A stretch of 64,000 bases of DNA from Marsupella aquatica. Taxonomy: Eukaryota; Marchantiophyta. Below, in pieces: positions 37,901 to 49,450 of this stretch. The stretch lies in the NCBI GenBank assembly GCA_973895155.1, contig OZ316895.1:5084001-5148000 (forward strand), read 5' to 3'. The notes beneath the pieces are model-generated. The model did no database searches, was not told the DNA's origin, and saw nothing but the letters and a program-made list of their open reading frames with translations. Position 1 is the first letter of the stretch; the number at the start of each line of letters is the position of its first letter. The position numbers and the translations under genes were made by a program.

Positions 37901-39242
37901 ACGGGATTGGCTCATTTGAGCGAACGTCTTTGACAATTGGCAAAGCACAAGTGAAGACAACACTATCGGTAAATTTCAGAGTAGAATTCACTTCAGCTGG
38001 GTCTTGCACAACCAGGAATTTGCCAATACAGCAGAGATGACAACGAACGGAAAACCCAACGACAGAGCTACGGGACGAAGAGGTAAAGTACGTTCGATCC
38101 ATGTACGTCTTCATTGTCGGAGCATCTTCGAGGTTCCCGGGTCGTGAAGTGTTCCAGAGATATTGCACGCTCGGCACATAGTCCGCAACAACTAGCCGTA
38201 TACATCTGGCGTGACCGTTACGAGCAGAGAAGTGAAGTGCCGTTCTGCCGTTAAGGTAGTCGGCTCTAGTGACCTGCCATGAAGGTTAAAGACACTGTTC
38301 AGACTGAGGTGGAAATCAGACATGTTCGAACACCCAGGTTGAGGTGGAGAATTTACTCCCATTGCGTGAGAAAAGGTGTGGACGCGTCTGGACCAGTAGA
38401 AGCACTAATCGATCACAGTGTAAGCAAATTGAGATCAATCCGAAAGCGCGTGAACTCAAAAGCCGTTGCCAAAGCCCTCACGTTTGCCTTGTAGAGAAGA
38501 AGAGTCTGCGCCACCTCCCAGTGTCCGTATCGGCAAGCTTGCATGAGTGCGGTCTGCGCACTCCAACCCAGGCCACGAAGCAAGGGTAAGAAATCCGGAT
38601 GGGAGGTTCTCTGAGAATGCTACTGATGCGGCTGGGAATGAGAATGGGGGACCAAAAGCCACCACAATCAAATGCAATGAAAGAAAGATTTGTTACCTGG
38701 CCACAGTAGTTTCTCGTGTTCACCTCCACTCCGCACTCCAGTAATAACGTTACAATCTGTCATGACACCAGTTCCAGAAGGAAAAAATGAAAAGATTTGG
38801 AATTGGACACCAAGTGATGCCATGACATGAAACGACTATCCCACCGACGTGATGACGTGAACCACTTCGCCTATGCCTTGCTAAGGGATAAACGGAGATG
38901 TTTCCACGAGGCGAAAGACGGGCTAGAAGATCCCGCACGGGTGAGTCCTTCCAATTGGCCTAGTTCAGGATCTTCCCTTACGAAATCGACCGGACTGTCA
39001 CTTAAAAGAGGAACACGGGAACACGAAAGACATGCGAAGTGCTAAGGAAGGGCGCTCCAACCGACCTCGTTGTGGCCTTGCATTGCAGAGAAGTGGAGTG
39101 GCGAGTTCCGAACACCAAAAGTGGAGTACTTGGCGAGGCGGGGATTGCATTCCAAGAGAGCCTGAGCCTCCTCGAAGTCCCCATCGCGGGCAGCAGATAC
39201 CAAGCGCTCCCCTGTAGCAGAACACCCAAAGGAATTGCCCAT
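34980..39242 (-). CDS. Ankyrin-repeat RING E3 ubiquitin ligase, XBAT/XBOS type, frame broken in exon 4
   Basis: Members of this plant family bind targets through ankyrin repeats and ubiquitinate them through a RING; Arabidopsis XBAT32 acts on ethylene-synthesis enzymes. Ten exons: 39242-39066, 38756-38697, 38553-38482, 38274-38092, 37762-37602, 37354-37296, 36899-36853, 36577-36434, 35975-35884 and 35638-34980. Their sum is 1654 nt, one more than a multiple of three. The extra base lies at about 38220-38224. Without it the product would be 550 residues. The start [20 protein letters not shown] is the family hallmark. Ankyrin repeats run from about residue 10 to 250. The C3HC4 RING is complete: C318, C321, C333, H335, C338, C341, C364, C367. 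The Ser/Thr-rich tail has no known domain. Every intron is GT-AG and phases match at every junction. The frameshift is either an assembly error or a disabling mutation; with only one lesion in ten exons, I favour error or a very young loss. Confidence 0.9.
38218..38226 (-). other. One-base insertion breaking the frame of the XBAT-like gene
   Basis: Read on the minus strand, exon 4 gives GRTALHFSA, then CGT TAA, a stop. Moving one base on restores [18 protein letters not shown], the conserved continuation of the ankyrin repeat. No intron can explain a one-base shift. The exact surplus base cannot be named because several deletions restore the frame. Confidence 0.85.
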
Positions 39243-40085
39243 TCTAGATCGGCTTTATCTCAAACTACAACCTGCCACCTACATCAGATTGATCACCGCG
39301 AATGCGGAAGCACCTGAATCTCGAATGCCAATTTCCAGCTTCATGTTAATTTGCCTTCCCGGGACCCAACGTTGAAACCAAGGAGTTGATCAGTCCTCTA
39401 TACCGATTCCCCGCGAGCCGGATTGAATCCATCACATTCTACCTAACGCATGCTATGGATGGATTCCTTCCCCACGAACAGTATGAGCGTTGCCCGTCGT
39501 GCCGGTGGTGCACGAATCCAGTTTGATGTTCATCATAGGCCCTTATCGCTCCTAAATCACCCGGAAACTTTCTGCAATTCCATGAATTGCAGACCCATTC
39601 CGGCATTCCGTCGACGCTAGACCGCAAAATCACTTCATCCGCGCTCCCTTCCTCTCACAGCCGGCGAACGCAGTCTCCAACGAAATGCGGATGCCGTCCT
39701 CCCTCTGTTCTACCCCTTGAGTAAAGCAATAGAGCACAGAACGGCTAGCCAACGAGTTGAGTTGCTCTGCTGCTTTCCCTTCCGTTGCCTTTTCTACTGT
39801 ACCGGCCCGCCTGCCTGCCTGTCTGTCTGTTACCTCGTTTGCTGGGGATCTACGAGCCCTGGCCGATATCTACGATTACTGTGCACCGCAGGAAAGGAGG
39901 AGAAGGGGCTGCTCCTGGTGCAACGTTTGCCGTAGAATCTGCAAGTCTTCGCTGTTGTTGTCCAACGATACGCCCCGTCCGCATCGAGGAGAGGAAGGTT
40001 ATACCGTGCTCAAAAAAAGTAAAAACTGTCTCTCTTCTCCGTTGGCCCTCCTTCCCCTTATCACTCTTTGCACTCCACCCGTCGT
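39243..40085. promoter_or_regulatory. Proximal upstream region of the XBAT-like gene
   Basis: The minus-strand gene would be transcribed from this side, so the stretch should hold its 5' UTR and promoter. It is GC-rich relative to the flanks and contains no supported gene. No single core element stands out. Confidence 0.4.
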
Positions 40086-40120
40086 CGCACCTCACCTCAC
40101 CTCACCTCACCTCACCTCGC
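40086..40120. repeat. CTCAC pentamer microsatellite
   Basis: A run of CTCAC units lies inside the upstream region of the XBAT-like gene. On the gene's sense strand it reads as GTGAG repeats. Confidence 0.9.
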
Positions 40121-40669
40121 CACGCCGGGCGACGCCTAAACATACGATGCTCCGTGCATCCAATCCAGCACAGATGGAGCTCCCACCACAACTGATTTGA
40201 TCGTGGACGATTACAATTGTATCGCGCACCACCCGTTCTGTCGTCTTTGGTCTCCCCCTTCCTAGTTCGCTTGTGGATCTCCCTCCCCTTCGCTTCCCTT
40301 TCCTCCTTTTAGAGATCGATGTTCCTCGTCTTCACAGCCAAAGCAGCGAGGGAAGAGAGCATTCCTGCGCGCAGGGGCAACAATCAGAATCTCACTGGGA
40401 AAAATTCGGCACTCTCCCGGATTCGCAGCCATCCATCCACCACGAGACCACACTAGACGACCGTAGTCCCTCGGAAGTCTTAGCAGTGCGCTGTCTGCGC
40501 CGCTCACTATTTATTAACTTCCCCCGATTCTCTCGTTCACGATGACAGGATCCCTGAATGAGAGGCGACTGCCGAGCGCTTTCAACCGAGACGAGCGGAG
40601 CCTCACACGGAAACTCGGAGTGAGAGATTCGAGAGTCCAGGCAAATACTCTGCATTCCATTCCATCCCA

Positions 40670-40715
40670 AAATTCCCAATCCAATCCAATCCAATCCAAT
40701 CCAATCGAATCGAGT
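40670..40715. repeat. CCAAT pentamer microsatellite
   Basis: Successive CCAAT units with a final CGAAT variant. On the sense strand of the XBAT-like gene they read ATTGG, the inverted CCAAT-box core, so the tract offers several potential NF-Y half sites. Any regulatory role is inference. Confidence 0.85.
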
Positions 40716-40883
40716 CCAAACCAAAAACAGTTTCATTCCGCACCAAAATAAAAACGATGTACTACTGTACGGTACAACGTATCTTTCTCATCACCACAGC
40801 GGAGCAAACTCCAGCAGCAACAACAAGAGTGTACCTCCATCTCCGTCCTCCATCGCCTTTTCTCCGCATTCCTCGGCCCACTC

Positions 40884-40912
40884 TCTCCTCTCCTCTCCTC
40901 TCCTCTCCTGCC
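40884..40912. repeat. CTCTC pentamer microsatellite
   Basis: A run of CTCTC units. Pyrimidine tracts of this kind are common near plant transcription starts, and GA/CT repeats are bound by plant BBR/BPC factors, but no direct evidence is seen here. Confidence 0.85.
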
Positions 40913-40964
40913 GTCCGCCATTCGCGACTTTCTCTCGCTTCTCATACATCGGCACTAACCAACG

Positions 40965-41395
40965 ACCGGACCTGGCCCGACCCGACTCGGCTGGGCTGGA
41001 TGGCCCAACCGGACCTGGCCCGACCCCCGACTCGACCGGTTTGGATTACCCAACCGTACCTGGCCCAAACCGACTCGACCGCCCAAACCGACTCGACTGC
41101 CCAAACCGACTCGACTGGACTGGACGCCCCAACCGGACCTGGCCCGAACCGACCGGACTGAGCTGGATAGCCCAACCAGACCTACCCGACCCAGCTCGAC
41201 TGGACTGGACTTATGGCACATCCGGATCTGGCCCGACCCGACTTGACTGGACTGGACAGCAGAACTGGACCTGGGCTGAACGGACTTGACTGGACTGGTC
41301 TGCACAGTCGGCCTGGCCCAAACCGACTGGACTGGACGGCCAAGCCAGAGCTGGCCCGAACCCACTGGACTGGACTGGACTGGACTGGACGGCAC
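40965..41395. repeat. GC-rich minisatellite built on GACTGGACTGGAC and CCCGACC words
   Basis: The tract repeats degenerate units of roughly 40-60 bp containing GACTGGACTGG, TGGCCCGAMCCGACT and CCCAACCGGACCTGG. It ends in a run of ACTGG pentamers at about 41365-41390. Long open frames exist on both strands only because the repeat lacks stop codons; I reject them as genes. Confidence 0.9.
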
Positions 41396-41663
41396 CGGTA
41401 GAAACAGTAGTGAAAATATATAAATCACCAAGTTGAGAAAAGCGGTTTCCCACTCAATCTCAGTCGTCGTCAGTGGGACACGGCAACAAACGTCAGGTTC
41501 TTTGTCTTGTCTTTTCTCTTCCCTCCAATTGATTGACGGAGAGTATAATAAGGGGACAAGCCTCGGCAGAGTACATCCATGTCCCACTTGCGAGCTTGAT
41601 TAATTAAAACACTCCTGTAGGAGAGATGCACTAGCTAGTGAGACCATTGTCGTGGTAGACTTT

Positions 41664-41790
41664 ATCTTCTTTTTTTCCTCATTCTACTGTAGGTCTTTTG
41701 TATTTGCATTTGCTCAATTTTTTAAATTTTTTATCCTCTTCTTTTTTTTCTTTTTTTCTTTTTTCTTTTTATCCTCTTCTTTTTTTAAGG
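41664..41790. repeat. Pyrimidine-rich T/C tract
   Basis: Nearly all bases on the plus strand are T or C, with long T runs. Diverged copies of a TTTGCATTTGC / CTTTTGAATTTGGTGCTGTCC phrase follow near 41700, 41840 and 41950, so the tract may be part of a decayed repeat. Confidence 0.7.
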
Positions 41791-41959
41791 CCGAAGCTTT
41801 AGGTATTTTATTTTTTAGGCCGAGTCCAAAATTCTTTGGTATTTGCATTTGCCCATTTCTTTTGAATTTGGTGCTGTCCTCTTTGTACTCATGGAGTGCT
41901 AGACCTTCTATTTGTTTCTCAACTTTTTACGTTTAATCACATTTTGGGGATTACATTTG

Positions 41960-43490
41960 CCCTCTTCTTTTGAATTTTGGTGGCTGTCCTTGTGTATTTA
42001 ATTATATTGTACTTTGTTTGACCCTTCTTAGTAAACTAGTAGTGCTGTCCATTCTCTGAAAGCAAATAGAGGTGAGGACATTCAAATCTCTTGCCATTCA
42101 CCTATTTGAGTTCCATGGGTTTACTTCCACTGACCCTCACATGCTACACCATTTCCAGGACTCACCCTCCTCATTTTCCATCCACACCCCAAACTTCACT
42201 TATGTCCTGAAAGTCAGGGTCTAGAGGTTTTACTGTAAACAAAAAACCCTGAAGTGCAGGTTCATGTTGTGATTACATAGTTAGATTGGTCAGTTAGAAA
42301 AGTTTCTTACTATCCCATCGCCCTAAACTAATCTAATTCTGTTTGGCAACATACCTGTTCCTTCGTTTTGCTTTGAAAACTCCCTGAAGTGCACCAAATG
42401 AAACAACAGAAATATGTGGGTAGCTCTCAAAGGGAGACACAACCCAACCAAACCACAGATTGGCATGCACCAGGTGAGCAGGAAAACCTTGTTGCCACAG
42501 TGCATGCGTAGGCCCCAGCAGCTAGGGATGAACATCCCAGTCATCAATGCTAAAAATACTTAACTGTAGCCTGGTTAGCAAACCTAACTAAGTAGCCTAT
42601 TCACCATGTACAGAAGAGTGCGCTACCTCTAAGGGTCCCCGAATAGCCAAACTATCCAAGGTGGATATGGTGGGACGGGAGGCAATGGCAGTCCCAGTGG
42701 TGTGTGCGTCTCACATGCAATTTGTTTTCCTTCATTCTTATCCCCACCCCCCTCTTTTGCAAAAGAAGATTGCCAGATGAGTCAAGATGGTGGACAAACA
42801 TTAAAGTAAACCAAAGTCACTAGGATCTTTCTTTGTATACATAGCCATATTTGGGGGTCTAAAACTGCTAGGTCTGTCCGAGTTGCAAAGAAAAACATTG
42901 TCGTGTACTCGAGGATCAATTGATACCCCAACTCCCAACAAATAGAATTAAATTAAACTCATCACAAAACTAGTGTATGCAATTCTAATTCATTCTCATC
43001 ATTTGAGCTGCTGGAATGGGCAGGATTCTCAACTTTCCCAATCTATTGCTTCTGTAACCCCTGCCTTTGATCGGGTACCTATATATGGGCAATTCGTATT
43101 CAGTTGTTACGATTTGCTGGATTACAATTCGCTGAAAAGTCCTAGCCACTTCGGCAAAAAAACAACTAGGTTTCTTTATTACTTTTCTCCTAAAACCCCA
43201 TTAGCCAGAATTTTTAAGGTTATCAGTAAGTCTAGCAAGATCTACAGTAACCATCCAAATTAGATCTAGTAAGTAGTATTTTTAGCATCTTCGAGTGCTC
43301 AAGGTTCCCATTGCCAAAAAAAAAAGGGGAAATATAAACTAACCCTAAATTACGCTGGTACCTTCCACGACAAAGATGCGGTGTTGCAGGTTATTATTAC
43401 AATAATCTTTTTTAAGGTACGGGTGGGTACCGTATCAGTTGTACTACCAAAACTGAATGAGCCTCCTCAGTCAGACTAATATTGGGGACT
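41960..43490. other. Intergenic stretch, no gene seen
   Basis: There are short open frames only and no domain, RNA gene or repeat that I can name. Confidence 0.4.
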
Positions 43491-43952
43491 CTAGCTTGCT
43501 AGACGCTTCTTGAGGGATTCCAATCGGTACGTTCCATATAAATATAGCCACATCATCCTCATCATCATTTCTGCTGCAATCTTTGCATTGACTATCAGCT
43601 GCCAAAACACTAGGAGACATGCTCCACAGAAGAAGACAAAGTCCACTCCTGAGGATAATAGTTTCCTTAGTTCGCGGTTGTCTTTCTGCACAGGGTGTTC
43701 ATGGTCTTTCCATAGTTCATGGTCTTCTTTCGACAGAGGGTGTCCGTGGTGGCCCTTCAGAGGGCTCAGGCTTTTGCCAGTCTCCGTGAGGCGGTAGGTT
43801 GTAGGGCCACTAGACGAATTCTTCTCCGTGACCCTCCTGTGCATTTTACTCTTGTGCTCTACCAGGCTTTTTAATTTTCCGTCCTTTAGGGTTTTGGTTC
43901 CTTGTTTGTTTTCAAGTGTACCTTTGGTTTGTTGGGCCTGTTGGTCTTCCAA
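43491..43952 (-). CDS. Hypothetical small protein with one predicted membrane segment
   Basis: I do not recognise this 153-codon frame. Its first two thirds are charged and Lys-rich. Near the C-terminus lies a hydrophobic stretch, VDFVFFCGACLLVFWQLIV, that could span a membrane, followed by a basic tail. A related, broken segment on the same strand at 46430-46600 keeps a KSKxxxRRVxxxN-like phrase in register, which hints at past coding or at a shared transposable repeat. No splice sites or neighbours help. Confidence 0.3.
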   Translation of the reverse strand: MEDQQAQQTKGTLENKQGTKTLKDGKLKSLVEHKSKMHRRVTEKNSSSGPTTYRLTETGKSLSPLKGHHGHPLSKEDHELWKDHEHPVQKDNRELRKLLSSGVDFVFFCGACLLVFWQLIVNAKIAAEMMMRMMWLYLYGTYRLESLKKRLAS

Positions 43953-46829
43953 GGGGCTTTCCCTTTTCTCCTCCCTTTATTGGGCCTTTTTTGCCTTTGA
44001 GATATGAATCCCTGTTCCTGTCTTTTTGGCAGTTTGGTACATATAGATGGCCCCACTCCCATCATTTTTAGAAACTGCTTCGACTACCAAGGAAAATTAT
44101 ATTCCCATGGACCAAGCCCCTTTACCATTCAACCCCATATACCTGGACAAATTTTATTCTTCACTACAATGCATTTGACCTGGACACCTTTTATACTTTC
44201 GCTAGTTAACGCCCTTCTGGTTTCCAAAAGAATTCTCAAGAGCAAAGTCTGGCCTTCAATATCTCCCTTGATATATAGTCTCATAGGTTCTTTTTGCTGG
44301 GGAACTTTAAGCCCAGATGGACCGACACCTTGTCTGCATCAGCCCCCATGGACTGAGTAAGGGCCTAAAGGTTTTTAAAGCCAAAAGGGACACGAACCGG
44401 CTTCCACATGGATGGAAAGTTGGCATTTCCATTATAGTAGTTAGGGCTAAACTTCCGTCCTGAGAGAAAAGTGGCATTAGGGTCAAAAAACTCCCACTAT
44501 AAGGTCGGTCTAAAACCCCATTCCTGCTGTCATCATAGGCCTCGTTGAAAGTCACCGCTGTTCAGGTTTGATGACTTGTCCCTATCGGGGTCCCTATGCC
44601 TACACTTGCACTGTTTGTTGCCAATAGATTTTTCTCATTTTCTCTCTTGATTCAATTCAGACTCCATAAATCCTTACGCTGTTCACTGTTTCACACCTGC
44701 ATTTGTTGTGATTATCAGGTGCTCCCGCTGCTTGGGTTAGAAATGGCTTGGAAAAATCTTCCCAACCAATCTAATAACTCTAAAGTTCATGAAGACTCTA
44801 GACATTTATGAATCTCTAAAAATCACTCACTAGTCACACTTTACACTTTCCAAAAGTATTTGAGGATCTAACTTTGACTTTCACTATTTCCCTGGGTATC
44901 CAATGGAATCTGGTATTTTTGGGTTTGCTATAAACTGTCTGGAAATATTTTCCCATCGATGTCGTGACATATAGTATCGTAGCCATAGTGTATCAAAACA
45001 TACAAAGCACTGGCAATGCACATGTGCAAGCTGCTAGCAACCAACATGCATAGAAAAAGTCCCATCACATTTAAAGTGCCAAGAAAAAGCAAATGAGGTG
45101 GTATGTATGTAGTGGAGGTGTAAACCTCTGTAAATCGAATCGAAAACCGGCGAGATGCCAAGATCGGCCGGGAGCATCTAACGAATCACTGTGTGAATCC
45201 CGTTTATGGAACCGACGAGCACTGTATGAGCTCTGTCAACAGCGATTCAAGAAGAACTAAAAACTAACAAAGAAAGACATGCCCTAAGTAAACAAAGTCT
45301 TGGCGTCACACTAACAAGCGCGTTTGTTTCAAGAACGCCTGGAATTTGCTATAAGAACATTCGCTAACTCAAGTAGTACACTAGCCCTAACTACATACCT
45401 AGCGGGCATGCGAGGGACATGCCAATGTGCATAAGAGGCACTGTCCCTCGGCATGACATTGAAGCTAAGATCATCAATTTCATTTATATTTGAAAGACCT
45501 ACAAACTTACAACCACAATTGTCTCATTTTCTTGCCACATTTCACTCATCAGAGTAATACTATATGAGCATAAAAGAGGGGTCCTTTGCAGTCCACCTGG
45601 ACTGGAAAATATTTCTGAATGTTTTGGCAAATGTAGAGGTTCATCCAAGCTTCAAATTTGATTATCAAGAGTAATACAAATTATACAATAATTATAGAAG
45701 AAGGATTGTCCAACAGGTGAAGCCCACTGGACCAGCTTGTGAACCCTACAATCCCTATCACACCCAGTTACACTGCACTGGCTCACACTCTTCGCACTTC
45801 TGAAAGTAGTTATCAGAAAACTTAGACCTTCAATTCTCTTGTAATATGCACTATGTTTGATTGTTCTAGCAATCATTAGAAGCCTCTTGGAAAGATCTAT
45901 CTAAGGGGTCCAATATCACCATGTTCATACAAAACTCCAAACATGATTGCCTTAATAGGGGTTAAAAATCTCAATTGGGTGCATGAGACCTAACAAGTCA
46001 TAGGTTATGTTGGGGGTTCCATATCATGAGACCCTGGAGCCTTTAGATTAAATTTCTCCAAGATCAGGTGCAATATGTGGAATGGTTCTCTTTGCCATTG
46101 CTCAATTCCACATGATGAAGATTAGCAGGAGTGGGGACACACAATCTCATTAAGTATGATGTTAACAAGGCGAGTCAAAGGCTTCAAGATGGACTAGAAT
46201 AGAGACCCACTTCACCAACAGATTACCAGAAATAAATATTGAAACCTGTTGCTACTTGTGAAAAGTATGTTTACAAGTCATCCTTGAACCAAAAGTGAAA
46301 ATGTTTTATACTGGGTAAGCAACTTTTCATGTTTCCTTTGCCTGCATAGAAGCTTTTGTTTCTGTCCTTGCTGCTTTCGTTAGACAACTTGTGGCCAAAA
46401 TATTCATTATTAATGGTGTGTAGGGCTAAGTGCCCTACTTTTAGGGCTTCTAGACAAATTTCTTGTCATGACCCTCCTATCTGGTTTACTCTTGAGCTTT
46501 ACCCACATTTCAGTTTAGTGTAACAATGGCTCTATTTCCTTTGCCCTTGTGTGAGACTCTTAAGTTTTTTTCTCTTTCGACTTCATGGGGAGCTTTTTCT
46601 GTGTCTTCTTCCATTCATTGGGTCTCCTTCCTTTGGGATCTAGTTTTCTCTCAGGTTTTCTCCCCAATAACTGGGATAGTACTAGTGGCAATAAAATAAG
46701 ATCTAATAATAATTCATTCTTAGCCATTGATATTTATTGATCAATGGTGAATATCATGTACACTGAGTTGGTGCATAATGAACTCACTTTTGTAAAAATG
46801 GAATTGCTCACTTGCAAACTAGCAAATAG
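43953..46829. other. Intergenic stretch with one paralogous segment
   Basis: About 46430-46600 resembles 43800-43990 (TAGGGC, CTAGACRAATT, GACCCTCCT, TTTACTCTTG, CTTTACC / CTCTACC in order). Otherwise I see short frames without domains and no RNA gene. Confidence 0.4.
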
Positions 46830-48030
46830 CAATTAAATATGGGTCCCTATCTAACCAATGGGCTTGGGCTGAAATTTTGCTAAGAGATAGAGGAAAGCTA
46901 GAAGAATCTATAGTTAAAGTTTGAGCCTAAAGTAAGATCCAGATTCTGAGTTAAAAATTGAATTGGTCTTCCAACTTTGTCTTAGGCCGATCTTACCCTA
47001 AGCCAACTTTAATTAAGCTGACTAAATTGAAGTTGAGAGCCAAAGTCAAACTAAATCCTGACAAATTTTCATTTTGTAATATAACTACAAACTTTTTACA
47101 GAGAGGGCCAACAGAGTACAAAAAAACAAACAAAAGAGGTCCAAAGTGGACAAAAACCAAACTCAAAAGAAGTGAGCAAAAGGAAACCCCTAAAACTGAG
47201 AAAGAGGAACCAAAACTAACACAAATGGACCTTGGTCCGCATCAAACCTAGAAAATTTCATTTTCCTCCTTATTTAACAAAATGTGCTGTAGGTTTTTTG
47301 AGAGATAGAGGAAAACACGCCAGACCTTACCCTAAGTCCACTTTACCTAAGCCTACTAAGTCAAGCCTAGCCAGAATGACCCAAATCCATGTGATTTGTC
47401 TCTTTCTACCTAGTACTCTGCTAAAACAATTGATATTTTGTAAGACATAGAAGATACCTGAGTAAAATCTTTGGTTAAAACTTTGAGCTCAAACAAAGTT
47501 ATGAATAGCTAGTTAACTCTAAAATGACACCCAATTCTAAGTTAAGCCGACATTACTCTTGTTGACTAAGTTGAAAGGGAGAAGCAAAGAAGCCAAAACA
47601 TTAGTATTTCTCATTTCCTCCCTACTTAACCATCGTCTACAAATTTGGTAAGAGATAGGGACATGCTAAGGGAATCTGCTGTTAAACTCTGAGCTCAAAC
47701 AAAGTTCCAGGCAATGAGTTGGAGATAAAGTGATACCTTGACTCTACCTTAAGCCAACCTCACCCTATAGCCCAAGGCCAACTAAGTCAAAGAAGAGCAG
47801 CCAAAATCAAGCCAGGAATTGTTCATTTTCACGCTACTCAACCAAATGAGCTGAAGTTTTGTTGAGAGAGAGAGAAAACTATGAGAATCTGTGGTTAAAA
47901 TTTAAGCATATACAAAGTTCTAAATTCTGAGTTAAACATTATGAAACTATACTCAACTTTATCAAAAGCCTACCTCACCCTAAGCTGACTTCCTAAGTTG
48001 AGTAAGTCAAAGCCAAGTTCATAATTTAGG
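46830..48030. repeat. Degenerate tandem array with a period near 210 bp
   Basis: A block of the form GAGCTGAARTTTTGTTRAGAGA begins near 46864, 47286, 47634 and 47848. Between the blocks come GAATCT..GGTTAAA..TTTGAGC, TTCTGAGTTAA, CTTACCCTAAGCC.AC and ACTAAGTCAA in fixed order. Spacings of 422, 348 and 214 suggest a monomer of about 211 bp with merged or deleted units. High divergence implies an old satellite-like array. Confidence 0.7.
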
Positions 48031-48384
48031 CTATCTAGGTGCATTTCTAACTATTGAAAGATTATTCTTGGAATGTTAATTTAGTGTTGGGCTTATTGAA
48101 ATGTCAACCTACCTTATCAATTTTAAAGTTATAATTGGGGTTAGCCAATAACAGACCCTTGGAAATGTGTGCACCGGAATGCCTTAACTTGTAACCTTAC
48201 CAATTGTAAAGTTATGCTTGGTTGGAGGAATGTTTTGGGGTTTAGGGTTTTCTAAGATTTCATTGTCAATCTGAAGGGAAACATTCAAGCTTCAGGGTGT
48301 ACATCAAGTAGGAGAGTAGATACTTTTGTAAGGCCTCTCGGGATGTGATTTTAAGTCAGGGTTAATAGGATAGCATGTTTCTAG

Positions 48385-48610
48385 ACATTTACAACTATAA
48401 TAAAGGATCTCACTTTTTTAGTCCTTTGTCAATAAAAAAAGCTCCTGGGCGTGAAAAATACACAACCGTTAGATTAGTTTGATTGTTTTCCTGATCATTA
48501 ATGGAGAAAATGGGCACCCTTGGCGCATATATGTTTCCTGAGTCTGCAGGCACTAGCCCTATGCCCCCCTCTTTTTTATAAAAAAAATAGCCCTATGCCC
48601 CTCTCGTTTT
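48385..48610. repeat. Dispersed repeat family C, copy 2
   Basis: This is the partner of 24705-24960, sharing ACAACTATAATAA, a T-rich run leading into GTCCTTTGTC, and CCGTTAGAT in the same order. Confidence 0.5.
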
Positions 48611-48877
48611 GATTAAAAAATAAAATATGACAATAAAAAAATAATATGTGCCAGTATTGTCAATTAGAACATATTTAGTTCTAAATTAATTGCAAAGGGA
48701 AACTACAAAGAAAAATCACATAGTCGTTACAAACTTGGACTCACATATTCGCTTCCAAGTACAAGAGTAGCTTGAGACATTTTGTCGAAGCTCAGCGCAG
48801 CAATCTGAGCTTTATCAATTATCTGAGCTCTATCAATTACCACCTCTGTCTCGTTCAAACTCGTTTGCAAACCATTT

Positions 48878-49183
48878 CGAAGCGTTTTCTCGAGTTCCTG
48901 CGAAGAAACCTTACCTCCATCTACTCACACTCTGTCTCGGATTCGCTCGCTACTTCATTAGGTTTAAGCCTTCCGTCGAAACTCAGAGCACAGAAATCAT
49001 AGCTGGACTAATTCTGTCTGTGCACCAGGTCGAAGCACTTTCTCTAGTTCCTGCAAAGAAATTTTAGCTCGATCTACTCACACTTTGTCTCGGTTTCGCT
49101 CGCTACTACGTTAGGTTTAAGCTTTCGGTCGAAACTCAGAGCACAGGAAGCATAGCTCTACAAATTCTGTCTGAGCACGGCGT
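48878..49183. repeat. Two-copy tandem duplication, period 153 bp, upstream of PPP4R2
   Basis: CGAAGCGTTTTCTCGAGTTC at 48878 recurs as CGAAGCACTTTCTCTAGTTC at 49031. Both copies contain TCTCGG.TTCGCTCGCTACT and GTCGAAACTCAGAGCACAG. The array ends about 270 bp before the start codon at 49451, so it probably lies in the promoter or 5' UTR. Confidence 0.85.
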
Positions 49184-49450
49184 TTCGAGCATTCCGTGAT
49201 CTTTGAATTTGACGTGCTGAAATATCTGCAATGATGACTCCCGGTTTTCACCGTCTAACAAGCAAGTGACAACAATTGAGAATTTCGCCCCGTTTCTTCC
49301 ACTGTCCCGTGCGATTTCTGCCTGCGGACAGATGGACGGACAACAGTTTTGCTAGGGAGTGCCCTCACTTCGCTCGGGGATCTCTCCTTCTGCCGTTTCA
49401 GTTTCCGCATTTGCGGTCGATTGATGTCCTGTCTGGGGACTTGATTTCCG

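Noticed and set aside
40955-41587. 210-codon minus-strand frame and a 134-codon plus-strand frame
   Set aside because: They run through the GACTGG/CCCGACC minisatellite and exist because the repeat has no stop codons; peptides are repetitive on both strands.
39250-41590. Other plus-strand frames upstream of the XBAT-like gene
   Set aside because: They lie in promoter-like repeat-rich DNA and have no domains.
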